A stretch of 64,000 nucleotides of DNA from Clostridium sporogenes (GCF_001020205.1 NZ_CP011663.1:2728001-2792000); one strand, 5' to 3'; shown: positions 50,907 through 60,012, counted from the stretch's first letter. Program-made: numbers and translations. The notes: generated by a model not told the origin, from the letters alone.

Positions 50907-53009
50907 TTACTCTTTATTATTTAAATATTTTCTATGCTTACATTCTGAATTAGCACATTCATAGTATTCACCTTTAGCTTTACTTTGTTTTTTCACCATG
51001 TAACTTCCACATTCTTCACACTTTTCTTTTACAGGTTCTGACCAACTTACAAAATCACAGTCTGGATAATTACTACATCCATAAAACTTTCTACCTTTTC
51101 TACTTTTCTTTATCAAAACTTTTCCTTCTCCACATTTAGGACACTTAACATCTATTTCCTCTACTATAGGTTTAGTATTTTTACAATCTGGATATCCTGG
51201 GCATGCTAAGAAATCTCCATATCTTCCATGTTTTATAACCATATTTTTTCCGCATTTATCACATATTACATCTGTTACTTTATCTTCAATGGTTATTTTT
51301 GCTATTTCTTTTTCTGCTATTTCTATAGATTTTATTAATGGCTGAAAGAAATCATTTACTACCTCTCTCCATGATTTTTTCCCTTCCTCTATATAATCTA
51401 GCTTATTTTCCATATCCGCTGTAAATTCTAGATCCACTATTTGTTTAAAATATTCACTTACTATGTTATTTACTATGTCTCCTAGTTCTGTAGGTTTTAA
51501 TGTTTTTTTCTCTCTTTCTACATATTTTCTATCTAATATAGTAGATATAATAGGAGCATAAGTACTTGGTCTTCCTATACCATTTTCTTCTAAAGTTTTT
51601 ACTAAAGAAGCTTCTGAATACCTAGCTGGTGGTTGGGTAAAATGCTGACTTTTATTTATAGATTTTTCTTTTAATATTTCATTTTCTTCTAATTGAGGTA
51701 TCTTTATACTATCCTTTTCTTCTTCTGTAGAATATTCATATACCTTCATGAAACCATCAAAGGCTATTAATGATCCACTAGCTCTTAATCCATATTTGCC
51801 ATTTTCTATACTTATAGATGTTGAATCTAAAATACAAGAAGCCATTTGGCTTGCTACAAACCTTTTCCATATTAATTCGTATAATTTATATTGTTGAGGT
51901 GTTAAACTTTCCTTAGCCAGTGTAGGAGTTATTTCAATATTAGTTGGTCTTATAGCTTCATGGGCATCCTGTATATTTTTCTTTCCTTTAAAAACCCTTG
52001 GAGTTTTTGGTATATATTCCCCTCCAAAATTACTTTTGATATGTTCTAAAGTTGATTTTTGAGCTTCTTCTGATATTCTTATAGAATCCGTTCTCATGTA
52101 AGTTATAAGACCTACTGTACCGAACCCTTTAATATCTATACCTTCATATAGTTGTTGAGCTATAGACATAGTCTTTTTAGTAGGAAAATTTAATTTCTTA
52201 TAAGAATCCTGTTGAAGAGTACTTGTAGTAAAAGGTGGTAAAGGATTTTTATTTTTCTTTGTCTTCTTTATTTTTTTTACAATAAATTCACCTTTTTTTA
52301 AGTCTTGTATTACTTCAATAGCTTCCTCTTCATTATTTATCTCTATTTTTTTTCCTGATTTAGTAGTTAATTTTATTATGAAAGGCTTTTTATTTTTTTC
52401 CTTATGTACCTCACATTCTATAGTCCAATACTCTTTTGGTATAAATTTTTCAATTTCTCTTTCTCTATCGCATATCATTCTTAAAGCCACAGATTGAACT
52501 CTACCTGCACTTAATCCCCATTTAACCTTACTCCATAGTATAGGGCTTATTTTATATCCTACTAATCTATCCAAAACTCTTCTTGCTTGCTGAGCATCTA
52601 CTACATTTTCATTTATTTTTCTCGGAGATTTTATTGCTTTCTTTATAGAAGTTTTAGTTATCTCATTAAATTCTATTCTGCATTCCTCATTCTCATCTAT
52701 TTTTAAGACATGAGCTAAATGCCAAGAAATAGCTTCTCCCTCTCTATCCGGGTCCGTTGCTAAATATACTTTAGAACTTTTTTTAGCTTCTTTTCTAAGC
52801 TTATCTAAAAGTTCACCTTTTCCTCTTATTGTTATATACTTAGGATCATAATTGTTTTCTATATCAACACCTAACTGACTTTTAGGTAAATCTCTTACAT
52901 GTCCCATTGATGCCTCAACTACATAGTTTTTTCCTAAATATTTCTTTATGGTTTTAGCTTTTGCTGGTGATTCTACTATTACTAAATTTTGTCCCATTTT
53001 TTGTCCCAT
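50907..53009 (-). CDS. topA: DNA topoisomerase I
   Basis: 700 aa. Toprim domain starting with VIVESPAKAKTI, the active-site Tyr in GLITYMRTDS (about 305-314), and three C-terminal Cys4 zinc ribbons (CDKCGKNM, CPKCGEGK, CEECGSYM). It relaxes negative supercoils. The start is unsure: ATGGGACAAAAA is duplicated in tandem, giving ATGs at 53009 and 52997, and no strong ribosome binding site is adjacent. It lies between codY and the intergenic RNA region after dprA. Confidence 0.95.
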   Translation of the reverse strand: MGQKMGQNLVIVESPAKAKTIKKYLGKNYVVEASMGHVRDLPKSQLGVDIENNYDPKYITIRGKGELLDKLRKEAKKSSKVYLATDPDREGEAISWHLAHVLKIDENEECRIEFNEITKTSIKKAIKSPRKINENVVDAQQARRVLDRLVGYKISPILWSKVKWGLSAGRVQSVALRMICDREREIEKFIPKEYWTIECEVHKEKNKKPFIIKLTTKSGKKIEINNEEEAIEVIQDLKKGEFIVKKIKKTKKNKNPLPPFTTSTLQQDSYKKLNFPTKKTMSIAQQLYEGIDIKGFGTVGLITYMRTDSIRISEEAQKSTLEHIKSNFGGEYIPKTPRVFKGKKNIQDAHEAIRPTNIEITPTLAKESLTPQQYKLYELIWKRFVASQMASCILDSTSISIENGKYGLRASGSLIAFDGFMKVYEYSTEEEKDSIKIPQLEENEILKEKSINKSQHFTQPPARYSEASLVKTLEENGIGRPSTYAPIISTILDRKYVEREKKTLKPTELGDIVNNIVSEYFKQIVDLEFTADMENKLDYIEEGKKSWREVVNDFFQPLIKSIEIAEKEIAKITIEDKVTDVICDKCGKNMVIKHGRYGDFLACPGYPDCKNTKPIVEEIDVKCPKCGEGKVLIKKSRKGRKFYGCSNYPDCDFVSWSEPVKEKCEECGSYMVKKQSKAKGEYYECANSECKHRKYLNNKE

Positions 53010-53016
53010 TCTATTT

Positions 53017-53050
53017 CTCTGGTAAAACTAATAACCAGAGTCACACCCCC
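53017..53050 (-). promoter_or_regulatory. Hairpin between a distant SD-like site and the topA start
   Basis: CTCTGGT (53017-53023) pairs with ACCAGAG (53034-53040). On the minus strand AAGGGGGTG lies just before this hairpin and the first topA ATG 7 nt after it. If the hairpin forms, the spacing from AAGGGGGTG to ATG becomes about 12 nt. So translation of topA may depend on this fold. Inferred only. Confidence 0.4.
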
Positions 53051-53121
53051 TTACCTGATATACTAAATTTAAAATTACACCCTTTTTATGGTGCTACTAT
53101 TTTTATTAAACCTTAGTGAGA

Positions 53122-53149
53122 ATTATACATTAACTTAATGTGATATCAA
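53122..53149 (-). promoter_or_regulatory. Promoter of topA with a palindrome in the spacer
   Basis: On the minus strand TTGATA, 16-bp spacer, TATAAT. The spacer is occupied by ACATTAAGTTAATGT, an odd-length perfect dyad (53127-53141) that could be an operator or be a supercoiling-sensitive feature. Confidence 0.65.
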
Positions 53150-53210
53150 GTGATTTTTAGATTCAGATGGAGTTTCTTTAAAATAATTACTCTTATCCAT
53201 CTGACCATTA
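53145..53210 (-). repeat. Dispersed intergenic repeat
   Basis: ATCAAGTGATTTTTAGATTC onward. It has the hairpin CAGATGGA (53164-53171)/TCCATCTG (53196-53203). It resembles the copies at 24.5, 39.7, 41.0 and 59.0 kb, and overlaps the -35 region of the topA promoter. Confidence 0.55.
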
Positions 53211-53436
53211 AAAAACTTATCCATGTACTTAACAGTGCTTAGCTCCCACTTTCATAAAAACAAATATCTCAAATCTTAAGTAGCGGATTCAAATCTATAA
53301 TTTAGAGTGAATCCCTTACACAAAGTGGTAATTTGTAATGAGTAGCCTCTATAGGCTGCTGATTTGCTGATACCCTCTCAGAGGGGTCTATAGGAGCATT
53401 AACGGTAGCACGTAGCACTCGGATAAACAGGTTTTT
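53209..53436 (-). ncRNA. Candidate structured noncoding RNA, about 220 nt
   Basis: On the minus strand nested helices enclose the region: TTATCC with GGATAA (53421-53426/53217-53222), GTGCT with AGCAC (53414-53418/53235-53239), and GCTCC with GGAGC (53393-53397/53242-53246). Inside are hairpins CCCTC-tga-GAGGG and AGCC-tataga-GGCT and a GGATTC/GAATCC helix; two CTATAG segments could form a pseudoknot. The outer 3' arm is followed by TTTTTT, like an intrinsic terminator. The block is clearly more GC-rich than its flanks and has no frame. The topology excludes a simple 6S hairpin. Known large clostridial RNAs such as the raiA motif should be tested. Confidence 0.6.
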
Positions 53437-53512
53437 ATAATATTTATATATACCTACAAACACTTTTATGTGTAATATATAAACTCTATATTTTTATATT
53501 ATACTCTACCCA

Positions 53513-54598
53513 TTAGGATTTAACATAATAGTTGCCAGCCAAACAAATTATTTCTTTTTTTAGCTGCAATTCAAATAATACCTCATATAAATGTTTTATG
53601 TCAATATCCATTAATTTTAATAAGTCATCTATATGTTTAGGTTCATGGCTTAATACATTGTAAACTTTTCCCTGTAAGCTGTCCTTTAAGGCCACCTTGT
53701 TATCCTTATTATTATTTATTTTTATTTTTTCTATACCCATATAATTTAAAATATCTTCTACAGTTGTAAATACATAGGCGCCTTCTTTTATAATTTTATT
53801 TGTACCTATGCTTTCCCTGGAAAATATAGACCCTGGAACTGCTACTACATCTTTTCCTTGTTCTAAAGCTATTTCTGTAGTTATTAATGAGCCACTCTTT
53901 TCTCCTGCTTCTACAACTATTACTATATCACTTATACCACTAATTATTCTATTTCGTCTAGGGAAATTATAGGATAAAGGTGGTGTTCCTGGTAGAAATT
54001 CAGATATTACACATCCATCATCACTTATAATATCATATATTTTTTTATTTTGCTTTGGGTATACAACATCAATACCACTACCTAAAATTGCTGTAGTAAA
54101 ACCTTTATTCTCTATACAATATAAATGAGCATAATAATCTATACCCTTAGCCATTCCACTAACTATCATTATGTTATTATCAGCCAAAGTTTCACTTATA
54201 ATTTTAGTTACCTTCATACCATAGATAGAACACTTTCTAGAACCTACGATAGCAGCACTTTTAACACTATTTAACTTTTCTATATTCCCTTTATAAAACA
54301 ACACAGCGGGTGCATCTTCATAGTTTCTTAATTTGGATGGGTATTCTTTTTCCATATAATTTATTATTTTAATATTGTCTTGTAATATCTTATTTTTCAT
54401 ATTTTTTATTTTTTCTTTATTCCAGGCCATTTTAAAATTGTTTATTACTTTAACTATATTTTTATTTATATTTTCTTCATATTTAAAATTCTGTACATAA
54501 TCAAATATATTAGATACAGACTTAAATTCCTGTAATAATTTTGTTTTTATATTATTTGAAACCTTAGCACTAGCATACCATAAATTTAACTCTATCAT
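53513..54598 (-). CDS. dprA: DNA processing protein A (Smf)
   Basis: 361 aa. N-terminal SAM-like helices (about 1-85), then the Rossmann core with AAIVGSRKCS, SGMAKGIDYYAH, ILGSGIDVVYP and FPRRNRIISGIS, and a C-terminal winged helix (about 300-361). DprA binds incoming ssDNA and loads RecA during transformation; it is kept in many species not known to transform. It is divergent from yifB and upstream of the intergenic RNA and topA. Confidence 0.95.
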   Translation of the reverse strand: MIELNLWYASAKVSNNIKTKLLQEFKSVSNIFDYVQNFKYEENINKNIVKVINNFKMAWNKEKIKNMKNKILQDNIKIINYMEKEYPSKLRNYEDAPAVLFYKGNIEKLNSVKSAAIVGSRKCSIYGMKVTKIISETLADNNIMIVSGMAKGIDYYAHLYCIENKGFTTAILGSGIDVVYPKQNKKIYDIISDDGCVISEFLPGTPPLSYNFPRRNRIISGISDIVIVVEAGEKSGSLITTEIALEQGKDVVAVPGSIFSRESIGTNKIIKEGAYVFTTVEDILNYMGIEKIKINNNKDNKVALKDSLQGKVYNVLSHEPKHIDDLLKLMDIDIKHLYEVLFELQLKKEIICLAGNYYVKS

Positions 54599-54796
54599 TT
54601 TATCACCTTTTTATAATTTTATCTTTAAATTGTGGTCAAATATTATTTTTTTATTCACTTTTACCATATAAAAAAAATAAATATTGGAAAATACTTATAT
54701 ATTTAAATAAATAGTCAATAATTTATATAATATAAAGATATATTTTTATAAATTATCTATGAAATAAAATATATATTAAATTATGAGGTGATTTTT

Positions 54797-56320
54797 TTGA
54801 CTAGTAAAGTTATTACAGCTACCTTAAATGGAGCTTGCTGTAATTTAATATCTGTAGAAGTAGATATAAGTCATGGTCTGCCTGCCTTTAATATAGTAGG
54901 TCTTGCAGATACCTCCGTTAAAGAATCCAAAGAAAGGGTAAAATCCGCAATAACAAACTCAGGTTATGAGTTCCCTATAAGCAAAATAACAGTAAATTTG
55001 TCTCCTGCTGATATAAAAAAAGAAGGTTCTTCCTTTGACTTACCTATAGCACTTGCTATATTAGCTGCTACTGATCAAATCAATGATAAATCCTTAAAAA
55101 GTTATATAATTTTAGGGGAACTTTCACTATTTGGAGAAATAAATAAAATAAGAGGTGCTCTTCCTATAGCCTTAGAAGCTTTAGAAAACAATTATCTAAA
55201 CTTTATAGTTCCTATAAGTAATGCTAATGAATGTGCTATGCTAGATAAAATAAATGTTTATCCCTTTTCCCATTTAAAAGAAGTTATTCATTTTATTTGT
55301 TACAAAGATTTACTTCCACATAAAGTTGATACAAACAATATAACTTCTAATACAGTAAAAGAAAAAGATTTCTCTGAAATAACTGGCCAAGAAAGCTCAA
55401 AAAGAGCTTTAGAAATAGCTGCAGCAGGCTCCCATAATGTAATAATGTCCGGTCCCCCTGGTTGTGGTAAAACTATGCTAGCCGAAAGATTTCCTTCTAT
55501 AATTCCTGACTTAAATTATCAAGAATCTTTAGAGGTAACTAAAATATATAGTATAGCTGGTAAATTAGATAAAAATGGTTCATTAATAACCAAAAGACCT
55601 TTTAGAAATCCCCATAGTACTTCTTCTCAGGCAGCCTTAACTGGAGGTGGAATACATTTAATTCCTGGGGAAATTTCTTTGGCTCACAACGGTGTTTTGT
55701 TTTTGGATGAAATATTAGAATTTAAGAAAGCAGTACTAGAAGCTTTAAGGCAACCCTTAGAAGATAAAAAAATAACTATAAGTAGATTTAATGGTACCGC
55801 TACTTATAACTCGAATTTTATATTACTAGGAACTTTAAATCCCTGTCCTTGTGGCTTCTTGGGTTCTGAAAAACCTTGTAGCTGCAGCGATTATGAAATT
55901 AAAAGGTACTTAAATAAACTTTCTGGACCCCTTTTAGACAGAATTGATATTTTTACCTTTGTTCCTTCTTTATCTTATACTGAAATTAAGAATAATAAAA
56001 ATTCAGAATCCTCTTATGATGTAAAAGAACGAGTAAATACAGCACGAAAAATACAAGAAAAAAGATTTCTTAATGAAGGGATTTATACTAATTCCCAAAT
56101 GAAAAGAATCCATTTAAAAAAATACTGTAATTTAAATATAGAAGCTTCTAATATATTAGAGAAAATATATGATAGATTTAATTTAAGTGTTAGATCCTAT
56201 GGCCGTATACTTAAAGTTGCTCGAACCATAGCTGATTTAAATAGTAATAAGAAAATTCAAAAGGAAGATATAATAGAAGCTCTGCAATATAGAAAATTTA
56301 TAAATAATGATATAGTATAA
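54797..56320 (+). CDS. yifB: YifB/ComM-family Mg-chelatase-like AAA+ ATPase
   Basis: 507 aa from TTG (MTSKVITATLNG), which has GAGGTGA 5 nt upstream; the GTG three codons earlier is inside that site. N-terminal Lon-like domain (about 1-170, GLPAFNIVGLADTSVKES), AAA+ module with Walker A GPPGCGKT and Walker B VLFLDEIL, a Cys-rich insert (NPCPCGF, CSCS), and a C-terminal helical lid. ComM-type helicases promote branch migration during natural transformation. It stands with yraN on the opposite strand to all neighbours. Confidence 0.93.
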   Translation: MTSKVITATLNGACCNLISVEVDISHGLPAFNIVGLADTSVKESKERVKSAITNSGYEFPISKITVNLSPADIKKEGSSFDLPIALAILAATDQINDKSLKSYIILGELSLFGEINKIRGALPIALEALENNYLNFIVPISNANECAMLDKINVYPFSHLKEVIHFICYKDLLPHKVDTNNITSNTVKEKDFSEITGQESSKRALEIAAAGSHNVIMSGPPGCGKTMLAERFPSIIPDLNYQESLEVTKIYSIAGKLDKNGSLITKRPFRNPHSTSSQAALTGGGIHLIPGEISLAHNGVLFLDEILEFKKAVLEALRQPLEDKKITISRFNGTATYNSNFILLGTLNPCPCGFLGSEKPCSCSDYEIKRYLNKLSGPLLDRIDIFTFVPSLSYTEIKNNKNSESSYDVKERVNTARKIQEKRFLNEGIYTNSQMKRIHLKKYCNLNIEASNILEKIYDRFNLSVRSYGRILKVARTIADLNSNKKIQKEDIIEALQYRKFINNDIV

Positions 56321-56335
56321 GGAAAGGTGATATTT

Positions 56336-56707
56336 ATGCACTACTGTAATAAAGATATTGGTTCTTTTGGTGAAACTATAGCTGCTGACTATATTACAAA
56401 TTGTGGATATATTATATTAGAAAAAAATTTTAGGTGTAAACTAGGTGAAATAGATATAATAGCTAAGGATAAAAATTTTATTGTCTTTATAGAGGTTAAA
56501 ACTAGATATGGTTCTATTTATGGTAGTCCTAGTGAAGCTATAACTTTTAAAAAGCAAAATAATATTTACAAAACAGCTCAATTATACATAATAAAAAAAG
56601 CTATACATAATAAATTTTATTTTAGATTTGATGTAATAGAAGTAATCTTAAACACCCTCAATAGTAATTACTCTGTAAAACTTATAAAAAATGCTTTTCA
56701 AATATAA
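56336..56707 (+). CDS. YraN family endonuclease-like protein (UPF0102)
   Basis: 123 aa from the ATG preceded by AAAGGTG. Restriction-endonuclease-like fold with Glu in KLGEIDIIA and the E-x-K motif in FIEVKTRYG (about 50-58), as in Holliday-junction-resolvase-like proteins. Its function is unknown. It follows yifB by 15 bp. In most Firmicutes yraN, yifB and dprA are together, as here, but the same strand is more usual. Confidence 0.9.
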   Translation: MHYCNKDIGSFGETIAADYITNCGYIILEKNFRCKLGEIDIIAKDKNFIVFIEVKTRYGSIYGSPSEAITFKKQNNIYKTAQLYIIKKAIHNKFYFRFDVIEVILNTLNSNYSVKLIKNAFQI

Positions 56708-56795
56708 TTCAATAAATTCTTGTATATTCAAAGGCAAAAACAAAAATATAATGTCTCAAAATAAAATATATTTAATTTTAACACCACAAACATAA

Positions 56796-56841
56796 AAAAT
56801 ACACTAAACAAACCAATTCATACATTTGTTAAGTGTATTTT
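56796..56841. terminator. Bidirectional terminator between yraN and rnhB
   Basis: AAAATACACT (56796-56805) and AACAAA (56807-56812) pair with TTTGTT (56825-56830) and AGTGTATTTT (56832-56841), with T-runs on both sides. It serves convergent yraN and rnhB. Confidence 0.85.
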
Positions 56842-56966
56842 TTATATTTACCACATTAAAGTTAAATCTATTTTCAAATACCATCTTTTATTTATTCAAT
56901 TTATATTATATTTACTTACATACAAAAATAATATAAACCACTTTATTAATAAGTTTTTTTATTTAA

Positions 56967-57776
56967 TTATAATATATTTGTTAAAAAACTCATTCTATGT
57001 ATTTTAGAAGTTCCATATTTTTTTATTGCTTGTATATGTTCTTCTGTGCCATAACCTGCATTATGGTTAAAACCATACATACTTAACTCTTTAGAATATT
57101 CTTTCATCATATTATCTCTATATACCTTAGCTATAATAGATGCAGATGCTATACTAATACTTTTACTATCACCTTTTATTATAAATTCATTTCTTATATT
57201 CAAATTTTTAACTGCATATCCATCAGATAAAACTAAGTCAGGTTTTACCTTCAGACCTTCTACTGCTCTTTTAAGCACTTCATTATTACTCCAAGCTATA
57301 CCTCTTTCATCTATTGTTTTATTATCTACTAAGGCTATATTGTAACTTATAGCTTTTTCTCTTATTATTATATCTAATTCTTCTCTCTTTTTTTCTGAAA
57401 GCTTTTTAGAATCCTTTATATTAAGTATCCTATGCATTTCCTCTACGTTTAAATCTAAAATCACCGCAGCAGCCACAATAGGACCCGCTAAAGGGCCTCT
57501 GCCAACTTCGTCTACTCCTGCTATTAAATAACTATCCACATATCTTTTATCAAAATTATACATAGTATTTATTCTTTTTAATTCTTCTTCATACTTATTT
57601 AAAAATTTTTCAAGAGACTCACCTAACTTTATAACATTTTTTCGAGAATCTTTATTTAATTTTTCTATTATATCCATAACCTCTTGTTTTTGAGAAAATG
57701 TAAATTCTTTTTTAATTTTATCTGCGAATTCCTTTATTTCATTATATCGTATATTTTCTAAATTATTTATATTCAT
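56967..57776 (-). CDS. rnhB: Ribonuclease HII
   Basis: 269 aa. AGVDEVGRGPLAGPIVAAAV carries the first metal Asp-Glu pair (about 89-94), SDGYAVK the third Asp, and SIASASIIAKVYRD the family end-motif. It removes RNA from RNA-DNA hybrids and single ribonucleotides. The extra 75-residue N-terminal part is charged and helical and longer than in E. coli, as in Bacillus RNase HII. Confidence 0.95.
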   Translation of the reverse strand: MNINNLENIRYNEIKEFADKIKKEFTFSQKQEVMDIIEKLNKDSRKNVIKLGESLEKFLNKYEEELKRINTMYNFDKRYVDSYLIAGVDEVGRGPLAGPIVAAAVILDLNVEEMHRILNIKDSKKLSEKKREELDIIIREKAISYNIALVDNKTIDERGIAWSNNEVLKRAVEGLKVKPDLVLSDGYAVKNLNIRNEFIIKGDSKSISIASASIIAKVYRDNMMKEYSKELSMYGFNHNAGYGTEEHIQAIKKYGTSKIHRMSFLTNIL

Positions 57777-57846
57777 AACTATACCCCTATACTAATTTAC
57801 CTTCTAGTATTTATTTTTTATTTAATATACACTTACTTATAAAAAT

Positions 57847-57869
57847 GGATACATTGCTCTAATGTATCC
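57847..57869 (-). terminator. Intrinsic terminator of rbgA
   Basis: GGATACATT (57847-57855) and AATGTATCC (57861-57869), followed by ATTTTTAT on the minus strand; 18 bp after the stop codon. Confidence 0.82.
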
Positions 57870-57887
57870 TTCAATTATATGATATTA

Positions 57888-58787
57888 TTAACCTTTAAGA
57901 GGACTTTCCTGTTCCTCTATTTCTACATTATCCTTTATAATATCCTCTGGATCTTCTAAAGAAATAGCACCTAATTTCCCACCTCTAAATTCATCTAAAA
58001 GAATTACAGATATTCTATTATAGTCTATTTCTCCCTTAGAAATTAAAGCTCCTCTTTTTCTACCTATATTATCTAAATTGTTTAAAGGATTTTCCTCTAT
58101 TGCTTCTAATTTATATCTTTTTATCAATCTTTCTGGATATTTATCCTGAAGCCTTTCTACCAATCTTAAAGCTAAGGTTTCTATATCCATAATTTCATCT
58201 TTAATAGCTCCTGTAAAGGCTAAATTTAATTGTACAATTTCACTATCTAGTTTTGGCCATAAAACTCCTGGAGTATCCATAAGCTCTATATCCATCTTAG
58301 TTTTTATCCATTGTTTGCTCTTTGTAACTCCTGGTCTATCTCCTACTTTAGCTATAGAGTTTTTAGCCATTTTATTTATAAAAGATGACTTTCCTACATT
58401 AGGTATACCTACTACCATAGCTCTATCTACTATTTTAACTAAACCTTTATTTTTCATTCTTTCATGTTTTTCTTTTAATAATTCATTTAATGTTGGTTTT
58501 ATCTTATTTAATCCCTCTCCTGTTACAGAATTTACTGCTAAAACTTTTATATTATCCTGTGATAAGGAATTTATCCACTTCTTGGTTACTTTATCCTCGG
58601 CTAAATCCTTTTTATTTAAAAGAATTATTCTAGGTTTATTACCACATATATCTTCTATCTCTGGATTTTTACTAGAGCTTACTATTCTAGCATCTCTTAT
58701 TTCTATTATGGCATCTACCATTTTTAAACTTTCTTTTATTTGTCTACGAGTCTTTGCCATATGACCTGGAAACCAATTTATGTTCAT
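57888..58787 (-). CDS. rbgA: Ribosome biogenesis GTPase A (YlqF)
   Basis: 299 aa circularly permuted GTPase: G4 (LLNKKDLA, near 58) precedes G1 (GIPNVGKSSF, near 135) and G3 (DTPGVLWP, near 182). Begins INWFPGHMAKTRRQI, an RbgA marker. It acts in late 50S assembly near L6/L16. AGGAGG precedes the ATG. Lies between lepB and rnhB, the usual order. Confidence 0.96.
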   Translation of the reverse strand: MNINWFPGHMAKTRRQIKESLKMVDAIIEIRDARIVSSSKNPEIEDICGNKPRIILLNKKDLAEDKVTKKWINSLSQDNIKVLAVNSVTGEGLNKIKPTLNELLKEKHERMKNKGLVKIVDRAMVVGIPNVGKSSFINKMAKNSIAKVGDRPGVTKSKQWIKTKMDIELMDTPGVLWPKLDSEIVQLNLAFTGAIKDEIMDIETLALRLVERLQDKYPERLIKRYKLEAIEENPLNNLDNIGRKRGALISKGEIDYNRISVILLDEFRGGKLGAISLEDPEDIIKDNVEIEEQESPLKG

Positions 58788-59084
58788 CTTTATATCCTCC
58801 TTCTATTTTTATCTCACGTTTATTAACCCTAATACTTTATCTTACTATGAAAATAACTGTAACAAAATTAGTATTCTATATAAATTACTTAGTGTAAATT
58901 TTCACTTTGTATAAATAATTAACTCTAACTTATAAATTGTTGACTTTTTCTAATTAAGGGTTATCCTATGTTAATATTTTTTAATATCTGCTTTCCTAAA
59001 ATGGAATATATGATATATTACATCCTTAAATAATGAATTTCAACTTAAACTATAGCGCTAAAAATTCACCCAAAGCTAAAAATT
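58788..59084. other. Intergenic region between rbgA and lepB
   Basis: 297 bp, AT-rich. The right part (59032-59080) is a copy of the dispersed intergenic repeat. A possible minus-strand promoter is TTTACA, 17 bp, AATACT. No gene is seen. Confidence 0.45.
59032..59080 (+). repeat. Dispersed intergenic repeat
   Basis: 59032-59049 is identical to 39708-39725 (18 bp); the following AAAATTCACCCAAAGCTAAAAAT resembles AATTTCCACCCGAACCTAAGAAT at 24.48 kb. It lies just outside the lepB stop codon. Confidence 0.5.
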
Positions 59085-59609
59085 TTATTTATTCGTAGAG
59101 TACAAACTACCAAATTTGTTAAAAGGATATATTCTTATAGCTGCTCTTCCTACTACTAATTTATAATTTACAAAACCAACATCCGGGAATCTACTATCCC
59201 TACTATGATTTCTGTTATCTCCCATAACAAATACTGAATTTTCTGGAACTTTCACTTCATTAAAGTCTTCCATATAATTTTCCAGTATATAACTTTCCTC
59301 TTTAGCTTTACCATTTACATATACTTTGTTATCATGTATACTCACTGTATCTCCTGGAACAGCTATAACTCTTTTTATAAACTTTTCTCTAGTATCTGAT
59401 GGATATTTAATTACAACTATATCTCCATCTTTAGGTTTTCTAAAATAATAACTTACCTTTTCTACTATAAGCCTATCTCTATTATTTAGTGTTGGATCCA
59501 TAGAATGTCCTTCTACACTTACGGTTTCAAATACAAAAGTTATAATTAAAAAAGCTGCTATTACAGCTACTATTATAGATTTTACAATTTCCATTAATTC
59601 TTTTAACAT
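59085..59609 (-). CDS. lepB: Signal peptidase I
   Basis: 174 aa. One N-terminal membrane segment (about 7-27), catalytic Ser in EGHSMDPTL (about 36) and Lys in REKFIKRVIAVPGD (about 79), and GDNRNHSRDSR at about 131. It removes signal peptides outside the membrane. The ATG of MLKELME has GAGGGG 8 nt upstream; an ATG three codons earlier is rejected. It follows rplS after a terminator and precedes rbgA. Confidence 0.95.
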   Translation of the reverse strand: MLKELMEIVKSIIVAVIAAFLIITFVFETVSVEGHSMDPTLNNRDRLIVEKVSYYFRKPKDGDIVVIKYPSDTREKFIKRVIAVPGDTVSIHDNKVYVNGKAKEESYILENYMEDFNEVKVPENSVFVMGDNRNHSRDSRFPDVGFVNYKLVVGRAAIRIYPFNKFGSLYSTNK

Positions 59610-59635
59610 AAAATCCACCCCTCTTATATGAAAAA

Positions 59636-59659
59636 AAGGGACTTATGCTAAAGCCCCTT
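59636..59659 (-). terminator. Intrinsic terminator of rplS
   Basis: AAGGGACTT (59636-59644) and AAGCCCCTT (59651-59659) pair with one wobble, followed by a T-run on the minus strand. Confidence 0.85.
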
Positions 59660-59667
59660 ATGTTTCA

Positions 59668-60012
59668 TTATATTCTTTCTTTAACTTTTGCTGCCTTACC
59701 TACTCTATCTCTTAAGTAGTATAGTTTAGCTCTTCTTACTTTACCTCTTCTTACAACTTGGATCTTCTCAATTAATGGTGAGTTAACTGGGAAAGTTTTT
59801 TCAACTGCTACATTGTAAGCAACTCTTCTTACTGTGAAAGTTTCTCTTGCTCCACCATTTTGTCTTTTTAAAACTGTTCCTTCAAATACTTGAACTCTTT
59901 CTCTAGTTCCTTCTTTGATTTTTTGGTGAACTTTTACAGTATCTCCTACATTGAATTCTGGTAAATCACTTCTTACTTGTTCTGCTTCTATAGCTTTTAT
60001 AACTTCTAACAT
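59668..60012 (-). CDS. rplS: 50S ribosomal protein L19
   Basis: 114 aa. FNVGDTVKVHQKIKEGTRER, VFEGTVLKRQ, TFTVRRVAYNVAVEKTFP and KLYYLRDRVGKAAKVKE cover the family. L19 sits at the 30S-50S interface. AAAGGAGGG lies 9 nt before the ATG. It has its own promoter and leader between trmD and the start codon, and its own terminator, so it is monocistronic. Confidence 0.97.
   Translation of the reverse strand: MLEVIKAIEAEQVRSDLPEFNVGDTVKVHQKIKEGTRERVQVFEGTVLKRQNGGARETFTVRRVAYNVAVEKTFPVNSPLIEKIQVVRRGKVRRAKLYYLRDRVGKAAKVKERI

Noticed and set aside
53145..53210. T-box leader for topA or neighbours
   Set aside because: The hairpin-rich stretch lacks the conserved T-box antiterminator sequence and the downstream gene is not an amino-acid gene.
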